A stretch of DNA of 64,000 nucleotides from Smaragdicoccus niigatensis DSM 44881 = NBRC 103563 (lineage in GTDB: Bacteria > Actinomycetota > Actinomycetes > Mycobacteriales > Mycobacteriaceae): assembly GCF_000380645.1 (NCBI RefSeq), contig NZ_AQXZ01000018.1, forward strand, positions 930,001-994,000, in the 5' to 3' direction. Under the pieces are notes generated by a model. The model did not search any database. It was not told the DNA's origin and was given only the letters and a program-made list of their open reading frames with translations. This document shows positions 15,535 to 23,291 of the stretch, piece after piece (positions within the stretch are counted from its first letter, which is position 1; each line of letters starts with the position of its first letter). The position numbers were made by a program, and so were the translations under genes.

Positions 15535-16959
15535 ATGGTGACCCGAAGCGGCCAATCCGGTGCGGACGTCGACCCGCTCTTGCAACGAGCATGGCGACTG
15601 TGCGCCGAAGCTGAACCGCTGCTCGGTTTCGAACACCAGCGCGCGATCGCCGAGTTTCAGCGCATCCTCGAGGCTCCCGTTCGTGCTGCCCTGGTGGGCC
15701 GCGTGAATTCGGGTAAGTCGACGCTGGTCAATGCCCTCGTCGGACAGAGTGTGGCGCCCACGAACGCCACCGAGTGCACGCGGGTCGCGACCATCTATCG
15801 CAATGGCATGCCCGCCCGCGCGGTGGTGGCCGGGACTGATGGTGCCCAGGCGACCATTCCGATCGGCGATCGCCTGCCCGACAACCTTGGCCGGCCCGTC
15901 GACAAGATCAGTCACATCGACGTTTTCCTGCCCAACGCGGCGCTACGCAGCCTCGAACTCATCGACACCCCGGGTACGTCGGGCCACGGTGGCAACGCGG
16001 CGCCGACGACGTCGAGTGGCACCGCCTTCATGACCGGCGCCGACGGACCGGATGTCGTGTTCCTGCTGTTCGACGGCGTGCTGCGACCGGACGATCTCGA
16101 ACTCTTGCATGCCATCGGCGCGAACCGCGCGAACACCTTCGCGCTGTTGTCGCACTCGGACAGTTACGGTTCCGGCCCCTTCGGCGGCTCGGACCCGATC
16201 GACGACGCCACGAAGAAGGCCGACGAACTGGCCGCACAGCACCGCGACAAGTTCTGCCAGGTCGTCGCCGTTTCCGGACTCCTTGGTGAAGCCGCTCTGA
16301 CCGGCTCATTCCGGGAGCAGGATGCTCGCGTCCTCGCCTCGCTCGCCGATCTCGACCCGTTCGAACTCAGCATCGAACTCGCTTCGACCGAAGACAGCGC
16401 GATCATCGAACTCCTCGAGCGCATCGGTGAGTACGGCATCGTCAGCAGCCGCCCGATGGCGAAATTCGGCGCGCACGCGGTCATCGAACACCTGCGGAAG
16501 CGATCCGGGATCGCCGAATTCATCTCCACGGCCCGGCCCATCGTGCGCCGGCGCGCCAACCTGCGGCGCGTGAAGAACCTGCTCGAATCGCTTCGGGTGG
16601 CCGCCCGCCACGCCCCGCGTTCGGCCGAAGTGTTGGCGCTCATCGACGCCGCGGAAATGGATCCGGCGTTCCACGCATTGCGCGAACTGCGTGCCATGGA
16701 TCTGATCCTGCGGTGGTCCCCCGCCCACCCACTGGTCGCCGAACTCGACAAGGCCATCAGTGGCGACCCCGCATTTGCACTGGATCTGCCCGTGTCGACG
16801 CCGGTTTCCGAACTCGCGGCGGCAGCGATGCGCAAGTGCGGCGAGACCCGGACCCGCCGACTCATCGCGCGCTCGGCTGCCGAAGGCGAAGTCCTGACGG
16901 TGCTCGAAAGGTCGTATCAACTGTTGGCCATGCGCCTGCAGGGGGCGGCGTTCGCATGA
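15535..16959 (+). CDS. Dynamin-like GTPase A (IniC-like, no membrane segment)
   Basis: 474 aa from ATG 15535; GTG 15532 and 15538 are alternatives near the GAGG at 15528. A dynamin-type GTPase domain begins with the P-loop GRVNSGKS (55-62), a switch Thr in TECTRVAT and G3 DTPG (144-147). The G4 motif is degenerate: SHSD where T/NKxD is expected. A helical C-terminal half follows, rich in Arg and Ala, with no membrane anchor. It overlaps the second dynamin gene by 4 bases. Paired bacterial dynamins, such as IniC with IniA in mycobacteria, reshape membranes, usually under envelope stress. The weak G4 suggests this partner may bind GTP loosely or play a regulatory role. Confidence 0.85.
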   Translation: MVTRSGQSGADVDPLLQRAWRLCAEAEPLLGFEHQRAIAEFQRILEAPVRAALVGRVNSGKSTLVNALVGQSVAPTNATECTRVATIYRNGMPARAVVAGTDGAQATIPIGDRLPDNLGRPVDKISHIDVFLPNAALRSLELIDTPGTSGHGGNAAPTTSSGTAFMTGADGPDVVFLLFDGVLRPDDLELLHAIGANRANTFALLSHSDSYGSGPFGGSDPIDDATKKADELAAQHRDKFCQVVAVSGLLGEAALTGSFREQDARVLASLADLDPFELSIELASTEDSAIIELLERIGEYGIVSSRPMAKFGAHAVIEHLRKRSGIAEFISTARPIVRRRANLRRVKNLLESLRVAARHAPRSAEVLALIDAAEMDPAFHALRELRAMDLILRWSPAHPLVAELDKAISGDPAFALDLPVSTPVSELAAAAMRKCGETRTRRLIARSAAEGEVLTVLERSYQLLAMRLQGAAFA

Positions 16960-18767
16960 CGATCCCCAGCACGGATGCCAAGAGTCGCGAGGCAGACCTT
17001 CGGCACGACCTTGCGGCAGTGGCCGAACTCCTGGTCAAGCACGGCCTCGGCGACTTCGCCGCCCGCAGCCAAACGCTCCTCGATTCGCCGAGCGCCTTTC
17101 CGGCCATCGTCGTGACCGGCGAGGTCAACCGCGGAAAGAGTGCACTGGTCAACGCATTGATCGGCGTCGCGCTGTCGCCCGACAGTCAGGACTTCAGCAC
17201 GTCCGTGCCACTGAAGTTCACGCGGCCACGGATCGACCTCCCCGCCGGCAGCGCACTCCTGATCTTCCCCGACCGTCCGGCTCGCCTGATCGGGACCGAA
17301 GAGTTGATCAACTGGACCACGACCACCGGATCCGAGGTGTCCGATTCGGACCGGATCGACGTACCGGTCGCCGCGGAGGTCGCTGTCGACTCCGATCTCA
17401 CGCACCGAACGGACATCGTCGACACCCCCGGTCACGGCGCCCTCGCCCGCAATGACGCGGCGTCGCTTCGTCGCACGGTCGGCGATGCCGGAATCCTCAT
17501 CTTCGTGTGCGACTCGACCGCGCCGATTTCCAAGCCCGAACTCGAGTACCTGCAGGTGGCGAGCCGCGATGTCGAGTCGGTCATCCTCGTGATGTCGAAG
17601 ATCGACACGAACATGCGGTTCTGGCGCACGATCGCGACCGAGAACGAGCGCCTGATCCGCACGCAAGCCCCCAGCATCTCGTCACTCTCGGTCCTGGGGG
17701 TCTCGAGCGTGCATGCCCGGCATGCCCACCTCATGCCGCCGGGTCCACGGCGGGACGCCGTGCTGGCAGCGTCGGGTATCGCCACGCTGTATCAACGCCT
17801 CGACAACCTCATCGCCGACACCAAGAACACACCGACGCGGCGGGCAGTGCGCGTCGCGCGGGCCGGCCTCGAAGAACTGTCGTCACGGATGACCGCCGAG
17901 CGCGCGTCCGTGGAAAACGTCGAGTCGGCGGAGCGGTTCGAGACCCTCAAGAAACAGCTCATGGCGTTGGAGGGCGCGCAGAAATCGGGAACGTGGCGCG
18001 AGAAGATCCAGCGCGATTTCCGATTGCTGCAGCGCGACCTGAACCGCGAAGTCGACAAGGGCCTCGACGAGTTGAAGGAGAAGTGGCTCCGGCGCACCGA
18101 CGAGACCACGTTCCAGTTCCTCAAGCGGTCGTCGCAACTGTTCGTCGGTGAGATCACCGCCGACTTCGAGAGTGTGCTTTCCACAGTCTCCACGGAATTC
18201 ACGGCCGGACTCAAGCGCATTGGGACCGATCGCAAGATCGAAGGCACCGAGCAGTACGCCGAGATCGGGCGGCTGACGATCCCGGAGAAGGATCTGCGTT
18301 TCACCGAGGGACTGGTCGACCCGCAGACGATCATGATCGGCGGCGGCATGATCACGACCGCGGCGGTCAGCGCCAGCGCGGCAGCCTTCGTGGCACTCCC
18401 CGTGAGCGGCATCGCCCTGGGCGCCGTGATGGCCTACAAACGGATCAAGCAAGGCCGCAAAGCGCACATGGACTGGATCAACTCGACGTCGATGACGCTA
18501 CGGAAGCAGATCGCCCTCGAGATCGACGAATCGATCGACACCGGCCGCTCGGCAATGACGGAGACGTACCGCAAACTGCTCATCACCCAAACCACGCGCG
18601 TCCGGCGAGAGCTCAAGGCCATCGAGGATGCGCGCGCGGCGACCGCGGCGGAGCGGGCGGACACGATCGCGCAGCTGGATCAGTCGATCGAACACATCAA
18701 GGGCCGTATTCGCGCACTTGACCGTCACCTCGTGCGCGAGGGAGACGGCCGCGCCGGGCCCTGCTGA
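16956..18767 (+). CDS. Dynamin-like GTPase B (IniA-like, membrane paddle)
   Basis: 603 aa; the ATG overlaps the stop of GTPase A (ATGA). G1 is GEVNRGKS (55-62), G3 DTPG (156-159), G4 SKID (214-217). A long helical middle region with coiled-coil character (RFETLKKQLMALEGAQ, REVDKGLDELKEKWL) leads to a hydrophobic hairpin at about 453-490 (MIGGGMITTAAVSASAAAF, then ALPVSGIALGAVMAY). A further helical region ends the protein. This is the layout of bacterial dynamins that insert a paddle into the inner membrane. With GTPase A it probably forms a hetero-oligomer acting on the cytoplasmic membrane. The last 43 bases are also antisense coding sequence for the next, convergent gene. Confidence 0.88.
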   Translation: MTIPSTDAKSREADLRHDLAAVAELLVKHGLGDFAARSQTLLDSPSAFPAIVVTGEVNRGKSALVNALIGVALSPDSQDFSTSVPLKFTRPRIDLPAGSALLIFPDRPARLIGTEELINWTTTTGSEVSDSDRIDVPVAAEVAVDSDLTHRTDIVDTPGHGALARNDAASLRRTVGDAGILIFVCDSTAPISKPELEYLQVASRDVESVILVMSKIDTNMRFWRTIATENERLIRTQAPSISSLSVLGVSSVHARHAHLMPPGPRRDAVLAASGIATLYQRLDNLIADTKNTPTRRAVRVARAGLEELSSRMTAERASVENVESAERFETLKKQLMALEGAQKSGTWREKIQRDFRLLQRDLNREVDKGLDELKEKWLRRTDETTFQFLKRSSQLFVGEITADFESVLSTVSTEFTAGLKRIGTDRKIEGTEQYAEIGRLTIPEKDLRFTEGLVDPQTIMIGGGMITTAAVSASAAAFVALPVSGIALGAVMAYKRIKQGRKAHMDWINSTSMTLRKQIALEIDESIDTGRSAMTETYRKLLITQTTRVRRELKAIEDARAATAAERADTIAQLDQSIEHIKGRIRALDRHLVREGDGRAGPC

Positions 18768-19039
18768 GAGCCACCTCCGACTCCACCACTGCCGATGCCC
18801 GGCCCGTCCGGCATGTCCTTGAATTCAGTGGGTTTAGGCGAGGTGGTGACGCCCGGGAGTGCCGGGTCTTGACCTTCGTGGATCGGCGAATCTCCAGCCG
18901 GCACCGACGTCGTGACCGCGACGGACCCGGACACCGCATCGGTCGCCACCGACGACGGTGACAACAGCAGAAGCAGCGCGGACACAAACGCGATGGCTGC
19001 CGCGAGACCCGTGGTGATCGTGAGTGACGACGATTTCAT
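18725..19039 (-). CDS. Small membrane-anchored or secreted protein, unknown
   Basis: 104 aa. The N-terminus has a clear hydrophobic helix (LAAAIAFVSALLLLLSP), then about 75 residues rich in Gly, Pro, Ser and Thr with little predicted structure (GIGSGGVGGGSQQGPARPSP). The ATG overlaps the stop of the GrpE-like gene, with GAGGAG upstream, so it is translationally coupled to it. The 3' end overlaps the 3' end of the dynamin B gene by 43 bases on the opposite strand. Probably an exported partner of the chaperone pair; no family recognised. Confidence 0.6.
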   Translation of the reverse strand: MKSSSLTITTGLAAAIAFVSALLLLLSPSSVATDAVSGSVAVTTSVPAGDSPIHEGQDPALPGVTTSPKPTEFKDMPDGPGIGSGGVGGGSQQGPARPSPSRTR

Positions 19040-19476
19040 GGCAGCTCCTCCACGTTCGTGGGGTAGGTCCAGACCGTTACCTGGGCCGGACGCACGACAT
19101 GACCTCGATGGCTCCAGCCGGGGCGCACGATCTCGGCGATCCGGTGCTCGAGGTCCGCTCGCGCGGCGGGCGTCGTCGCGACCGCTTCGTGGAGGTGTGG
19201 ATCGAAGACGTCGCCGGGTCCGGCGGGGATCTCGGTCACCGACAGCTGTCCGAGCACGGAACGCAACTGCGGCCGCACCGCTTCTCCCGCGGTGTCGTAA
19301 ACCCCGACGAGACTCGGTATCACGGCATCCGTGGATTCATCCGGGCCTGAGTGGTCGTGACTGTGCGTCTCTGGGCGGGTCCACCATTGCCACAGACAGG
19401 CGCCCAGAACCCCGGCACTCACGGTCAGGGTGAGAACGAGAATGACGCGGATCAGCTCTCCAGCGAGAATCGCCAT
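19036..19476 (-). CDS. Membrane-anchored minimal GrpE-like nucleotide exchange factor
   Basis: 146 aa with AAGGAG 7 bases before the ATG. An N-terminal membrane helix (about 8-28) is followed by a His/Asp-rich linker and then a domain matching the GrpE beta-domain. The key signature is FDPHLHEAV (91-99), then IAEIVRPGWSHRGHVVRPAQVTV, comparable to the FDP..HEAV and LRPA.V.V pattern of GrpE. The long paired helices of normal GrpE are missing or very short. GrpE releases ADP from Hsp70 proteins, and an unusual Hsp70-like gene lies divergently about 670 bases away. Hence the likely partner is that Hsp70, both at the membrane. It is in an operon with the downstream small membrane protein. Confidence 0.72.
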   Translation of the reverse strand: MAILAGELIRVILVLTLTVSAGVLGACLWQWWTRPETHSHDHSGPDESTDAVIPSLVGVYDTAGEAVRPQLRSVLGQLSVTEIPAGPGDVFDPHLHEAVATTPAARADLEHRIAEIVRPGWSHRGHVVRPAQVTVWTYPTNVEELP

Positions 19477-19526
19477 CGTGGTGCTCCTTCCTCAGTTTTT
19501 AAGGAACTTCGCTCATCCGTGTGATG

Positions 19527-19554
19527 CCGGCGGGAACGTGAAAGTTCCCGCCGG
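19527..19554. terminator. Stem-loop after the acidic protein B gene
   Basis: A perfect 11-bp stem (19527-19537 with 19544-19554) with a 6-base loop lies 2 bases after the stop codon of the minus-strand gene at 19557. It sits 50 bases before the GrpE-like start. It should end or attenuate transcripts, so the GrpE-like unit may be expressed at a lower level or have its own promoter. Confidence 0.65.
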
Positions 19555-19556
19555 TG

Positions 19557-19859
19557 TCAGAAATCGTCGAAATCTGTGTCATCGTCGTCGAGGCCGAGGT
19601 CGTCGTCATGAAACGACTCGTGGTGGTCGTCCGATGAGGCGTCGCTGTCGTCATCGGGCCCCCAATCGAGAACGTCGAGACCATCATCTCCCCAACCGAA
19701 CAAGGCATCGGGCACAAGCGCTGGATTCACCAGCGGGGTCAGCGGGTCCGAGATCTTGTTCATGACCTGGGTCCAGAGTCCCGTCGGCGCATCGCTTACA
19801 TTGCGTAGGAGCTCACGAACCAGCGACTCCGCGTCGCTGCTGCCTTCGTCGAATATCAC
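19557..19859 (-). CDS. Small acidic Asp/His-rich protein B
   Basis: 100 aa from a GTG with AAGGAG upstream. The N-terminal part is helical (SSDAESLVRELLRNVSDAP, then KISDPLTPLVNPALVPDALFG) and the tail is highly acidic with some His (DDDSDASSDDHHESFHDDD), ending DTDFDDF. It shares its N-terminal pattern and the acidic tail with the protein at 14528-14836; both end in an aromatic residue after Asp. This one is first in the unit with the GrpE-like gene and is divergent from the Hsp70-like gene. Cytoplasmic, no signal peptide. Function unknown. Confidence 0.68.
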   Translation of the reverse strand: MIFDEGSSDAESLVRELLRNVSDAPTGLWTQVMNKISDPLTPLVNPALVPDALFGWGDDGLDVLDWGPDDDSDASSDDHHESFHDDDLGLDDDDTDFDDF

Positions 19860-19919
19860 TGTCCGCTCCTTGTCCTGGAAGTGCGCGTCAGACCGTTGGA
19901 GGGCGGAGGGCCCCGAAAT

Positions 19920-19942
19920 GTTCCCGACAACTTTGTGGGAAC
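19920..19942. promoter_or_regulatory. GTTCCC-N11-GGGAAC inverted repeat in a divergent promoter region
   Basis: The repeat lies between the acidic protein B gene (minus) and the Hsp70-like gene (plus). Each arm gives an outward-reading GGGAAC, similar to the GGAAC -35 element of many ECF-sigma promoters. The rightward arm continues as GGAACTTTC. The same nine bases occur at 13908-13916, about 60 bases upstream of the DxDGDG-repeat gene. No -10 consensus could be agreed from the copies by eye, so this may equally be a repressor site. Confidence 0.4.
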
Positions 19943-20141
19943 TTTCGGTGACCCCACCGAACTCTCATCTGTCAGGCGGCTCCAAGATCAGGGTCGCGAC
20001 ACAAATGTGCTTGTCGCAACGAAGAAGAGAACGAGTGCACGCAACGTGCAATCGGTTTCGAACAGTGGTTGGCGAACCGTACGCTCAGATGGTTCACGTA
20101 GCCGACGCTGCACGCGACAACAGAACGAATGGGGTGAAAAA

Positions 20142-22643
20142 GTGCAGTATCCCGGCGTGATTCTGTCGATCGACTTCGGTACGTCCAACACCGCCGCGGC
20201 GCTGTACACCCCGGACGGCCAAGTCCGCACGCTCCGGCTTGGCGCCCGATCGGACCTCATGCCGTCGGCCGTCATGCTGACCGAGGCCGGCTTCCTTATC
20301 GGCGAAGCCGCGACCCGTTCGGCAATGCTCGATCCGACGCGGTACGAGCCATCCCCGAAGCGTCGCCTCAGCGATGGCACGGTCATGCTGGGGGACCGGT
20401 TCCTGCCGGCGACCGACCTCGCCGCCGAGGTCCTCAAGGACGTCCTCAAGAAGGCTGCGCGGTTCACCAACCAGCCGGTGGCAACGGTCATCATGACCCA
20501 CCCGGACCGGTGGGGCCCGGCCACGATCCATCAGCTCAAGACCGCGGCGCTTGCCTCCGGAATCCCGGAACACACGCTTGCCTTCGTCACGGAGGCCCAT
20601 GCGGCAGCGTGGCATTACACGACCACCGGCACGCCGCTGAGCCCCGGCGAGCGCCTCGCCGTTCTCGACTACGGCGCCGGCACCTGCGACGTCGCCGTTC
20701 TGGAGAAGAGCGCCGTCGGATTCCGCGTGCTCGTCGCCGATGGTCACGAAGGCCTCGGCGGCAACGACATCGACGCCCACATCTGGAACTGGGTGACTCA
20801 CCAGCTCGCCGGTTCCAACCCCGCGCTCGCCGCCGAACTCTCCTCTGCCGACGGGATTCGCACCCAACTGAGCACCCAGGACCGCATCCGCGAAGCCAAA
20901 GAGTCGCTGTCGGAGTACCCGACGGCCCCCATCCCGGTGACCGGCAAGACCGGCGACGCCGTGCTCACGCTGACCCGGAACGAACTCAACACGCTCATCA
21001 CCCGTGACCTGTCGAGAGCGGTGCAACTGACGCACACGCTCATCAACCAGTCCGGGCCGCCGGCCCCGACGCGGATCTACCTCACCGGCGGCACCAGCCA
21101 CATCCCACACCTACACACCCTGCTCACGTCGGTCGCGCCGATCGCGACGCTCGACGACCCGAAGACCGTCGTCGCGAAGGGTGCGATCACCGCCTGGCTC
21201 GGCACTCGCGGGGCGCAGTCGCCACCTCCTCCGCGTCGGGTGTCCACGCCCCCGACTCCCCCTCCGCCGACCCCGCCACGTAAGCCCACCCCGCCCCCGA
21301 CGCCCCCTCGTCAGCCCACGCCACCCCCGGCACCGCCGCGCGTCACGACTCCTCCGCCGCCGCGGGTGCCGACCCCTCCGTCTTCGACGCCGACCCGATT
21401 CGTGACCGCTCCGCCGGCCGGACGCCGCGGCCGCGGACGGCTGTTCGCCGCGGTCACGGTGGGAATCGTCGTGCTGCTCATCGCCGCGTTCGGAATCTGG
21501 AAATGGAAGGGCGCGGCGGACAACGCCGAACTCGACGCCGCGTTGGCGAAGCTCGAGATCGGCGCGTTCTCGACCGACCCACGTGACCTGCCGGCGAAGA
21601 CCGGCTCGGCGGACAACGGAAAGTGGATCGAATCGCACCGCATGCTCGACGTCGTCGCCGATCCACACGATCTCGACTCGTCGTTCGACTACCGAACCTC
21701 GAGTTGGCACATCGACCCGAGCGACAACATGAGCGCCTGGGGTGCCGACACCGGCACGCCGAACTCGAGCGTGTCGGCGACTCTGGCCCGCAACAACTTC
21801 GTCGCAGCGGCGACCACCTCCGGCACGACCTTCCCCGCGAAGGGCGAGTCGAAGACGGGTGATCGGCTGCTGTCCGTCGCGCTGATCCGATTCGCCGATG
21901 CCAGTGCCGCGAATGCCGCGGCCAAGGACATCATCGCCGCGAACAGCCGGGACTCGGCGATGCGGAAGACCTCGATCCCGGGCTATTCCCAAGCCGATGC
22001 CCGGTGGTACGCGGGCAGCAAGGCGATCGGTGCGACTCTCACGAGCGGTCCGTTCATCATCGAGATCACGACGTGGGGCAATACCGAAGAAGCGCTGGCC
22101 AATCTCGTGTCGCGCATCTTCGATGCCCAGCTCAAGCTCTTGCAGAACTTCGAGCCGACGCCAGTCAGCGATCTCGCGTCCATGGATATGGACAAAGACG
22201 GTGTCCTGAAGTTGGTCGTCGCCAGCCCGAACGACAAGTCGACCGATCTGAAGACCGCGGGCACCTTCGGTGCACGAGCCACACGATTCGTCATCACCGA
22301 TGGTCAGGGCATGGACCTGTCGGACAAGATGAAGCGCAACAACGTCGAGTTGATCACCTACGACGAGAGCACCACGCTCACTCGAACGGCGTCCGAGAGC
22401 GATGCGGCACAGCTGCAGTCCGACTTCGCCAGCCTCGAAGCCGGCACCCGCGTCACCTCACCGGTCGGACTGGACTCGGCGACGTGCTTCTCGCGGGCGG
22501 CCGCGGCGGGCTCGACCGAACCGGGGACGTTCACGTGCTACGCGCACGTCGGACGATTCATGATTCAGACCTTCGGTAGCAACGAGTCCGAAGTTCGGCA
22601 GCGCACGTCCGCGCAGTACGCGCTACTGATGCGGCACGCCTGA
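20142..22643 (+). CDS. Transmembrane Hsp70-like ATPase with extracellular domain
   Basis: 833 aa from GTG 20142 (GGGGTG upstream); the open frame extends further but looks non-coding. Residues ~1-350 are an Hsp70/actin ATPase domain: phosphate-1 IDFGTSNTAAAL, phosphate-2 LDYGAGTCDVAVL, adenosine motif IYLTGGTSHIPHL. The usual substrate-binding domain is absent. A Pro-rich linker (about 360-430, with many TPPPTPP units) leads to one membrane helix at about 433-453 (AAVTVGIVVLLIAAF). About 380 residues follow that should lie outside the membrane. That outer part may resemble domains of mycobacterial lipoproteins (DUF7373-like), which I cannot verify. It couples a cytoplasmic ATPase to the cell surface. 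GrpE-like and dynamin genes are near. Confidence 0.85.
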   Translation: MQYPGVILSIDFGTSNTAAALYTPDGQVRTLRLGARSDLMPSAVMLTEAGFLIGEAATRSAMLDPTRYEPSPKRRLSDGTVMLGDRFLPATDLAAEVLKDVLKKAARFTNQPVATVIMTHPDRWGPATIHQLKTAALASGIPEHTLAFVTEAHAAAWHYTTTGTPLSPGERLAVLDYGAGTCDVAVLEKSAVGFRVLVADGHEGLGGNDIDAHIWNWVTHQLAGSNPALAAELSSADGIRTQLSTQDRIREAKESLSEYPTAPIPVTGKTGDAVLTLTRNELNTLITRDLSRAVQLTHTLINQSGPPAPTRIYLTGGTSHIPHLHTLLTSVAPIATLDDPKTVVAKGAITAWLGTRGAQSPPPPRRVSTPPTPPPPTPPRKPTPPPTPPRQPTPPPAPPRVTTPPPPRVPTPPSSTPTRFVTAPPAGRRGRGRLFAAVTVGIVVLLIAAFGIWKWKGAADNAELDAALAKLEIGAFSTDPRDLPAKTGSADNGKWIESHRMLDVVADPHDLDSSFDYRTSSWHIDPSDNMSAWGADTGTPNSSVSATLARNNFVAAATTSGTTFPAKGESKTGDRLLSVALIRFADASAANAAAKDIIAANSRDSAMRKTSIPGYSQADARWYAGSKAIGATLTSGPFIIEITTWGNTEEALANLVSRIFDAQLKLLQNFEPTPVSDLASMDMDKDGVLKLVVASPNDKSTDLKTAGTFGARATRFVITDGQGMDLSDKMKRNNVELITYDESTTLTRTASESDAAQLQSDFASLEAGTRVTSPVGLDSATCFSRAAAAGSTEPGTFTCYAHVGRFMIQTFGSNESEVRQRTSAQYALLMRHA

Positions 22644-22688
22644 CCGGCCATCCGGGAACATTTCACCGCGAGCGCGCATCCAACTCGC

Positions 22689-23201
22689 ATGTTGGTGAAT
22701 ACACGAACCCTCATCGGAACGGCGGCACTGTGCGTGGCGCTCGCGGGCTGCAGCTCGACGATTCACGGCGTCGCGAAGAGCAAGCCGGGTGAGGTTGCCG
22801 TCGCAACCACGACGGTGGCCGAACCCACGGCGACCACCTCGCCCAGTCAGCCCACATCGACGGCGTCCAAGCACTGGTCGATGCTGATTGCCGGCGAGTG
22901 CATCACGCACCTTCCGGGCCAAGGCGAGACCTTCACCATGGTCGATACGGTGAGCTGCACGTCCTCCCACGATGCCGAGGTTTTCGCCGTCGAATCATTG
23001 GTCGACCCGTCAGATGACGCAGCCGCCGAGAAGGCCTGCGGGCTGGCGTTCGCCGATTACGTAGGGGTTCCGGTCGAGCACACCAAATACACCTACAACT
23101 GGTTAACCGCGGCGAGTTCGTCGCATGTGACATCGTCAAGGGCCATCTGCGTTCTGTTCCGGGCGGACGGGTCTCCGATCACCGGTTCCGCGCACGTGTG
23201 A
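22689..23201 (+). CDS. Lipoprotein with septum-formation-type domain
   Basis: 170 aa. The signal peptide ends in the lipobox LAGC (VALAGCSS), predicting a diacylglyceryl-modified Cys at the outer face of the membrane. A Thr/Ser/Pro-rich linker follows, then a domain of about 110 residues with AGECITHLPGQG, VSCTSSHDAEVFAVE and AEKACGLAFADYVG. The spacing of cysteines and the CxxxHDAEVF pattern resemble the 'septum formation' family seen in actinobacterial membrane proteins. It starts 45 bases after the Hsp70-like gene on the same strand, with no terminator between, so it is probably co-expressed with that module. Confidence 0.72.
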   Translation: MLVNTRTLIGTAALCVALAGCSSTIHGVAKSKPGEVAVATTTVAEPTATTSPSQPTSTASKHWSMLIAGECITHLPGQGETFTMVDTVSCTSSHDAEVFAVESLVDPSDDAAAEKACGLAFADYVGVPVEHTKYTYNWLTAASSSHVTSSRAICVLFRADGSPITGSAHV

Positions 23202-23291
23202 TCTCGGTGCGCAGATCTACCCATCGACCAGGGCGGGAAATGGGTAAGTCGCCCGACGCGCGAGACACGGCGATCTTCGTACTGTCGTGAC

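Noticed and set aside
20142-22643. Housekeeping DnaK
   Set aside because: The ATPase domain is Hsp70-like, but the substrate domain is missing and a Pro-rich linker, membrane helix and outer domain are present instead.
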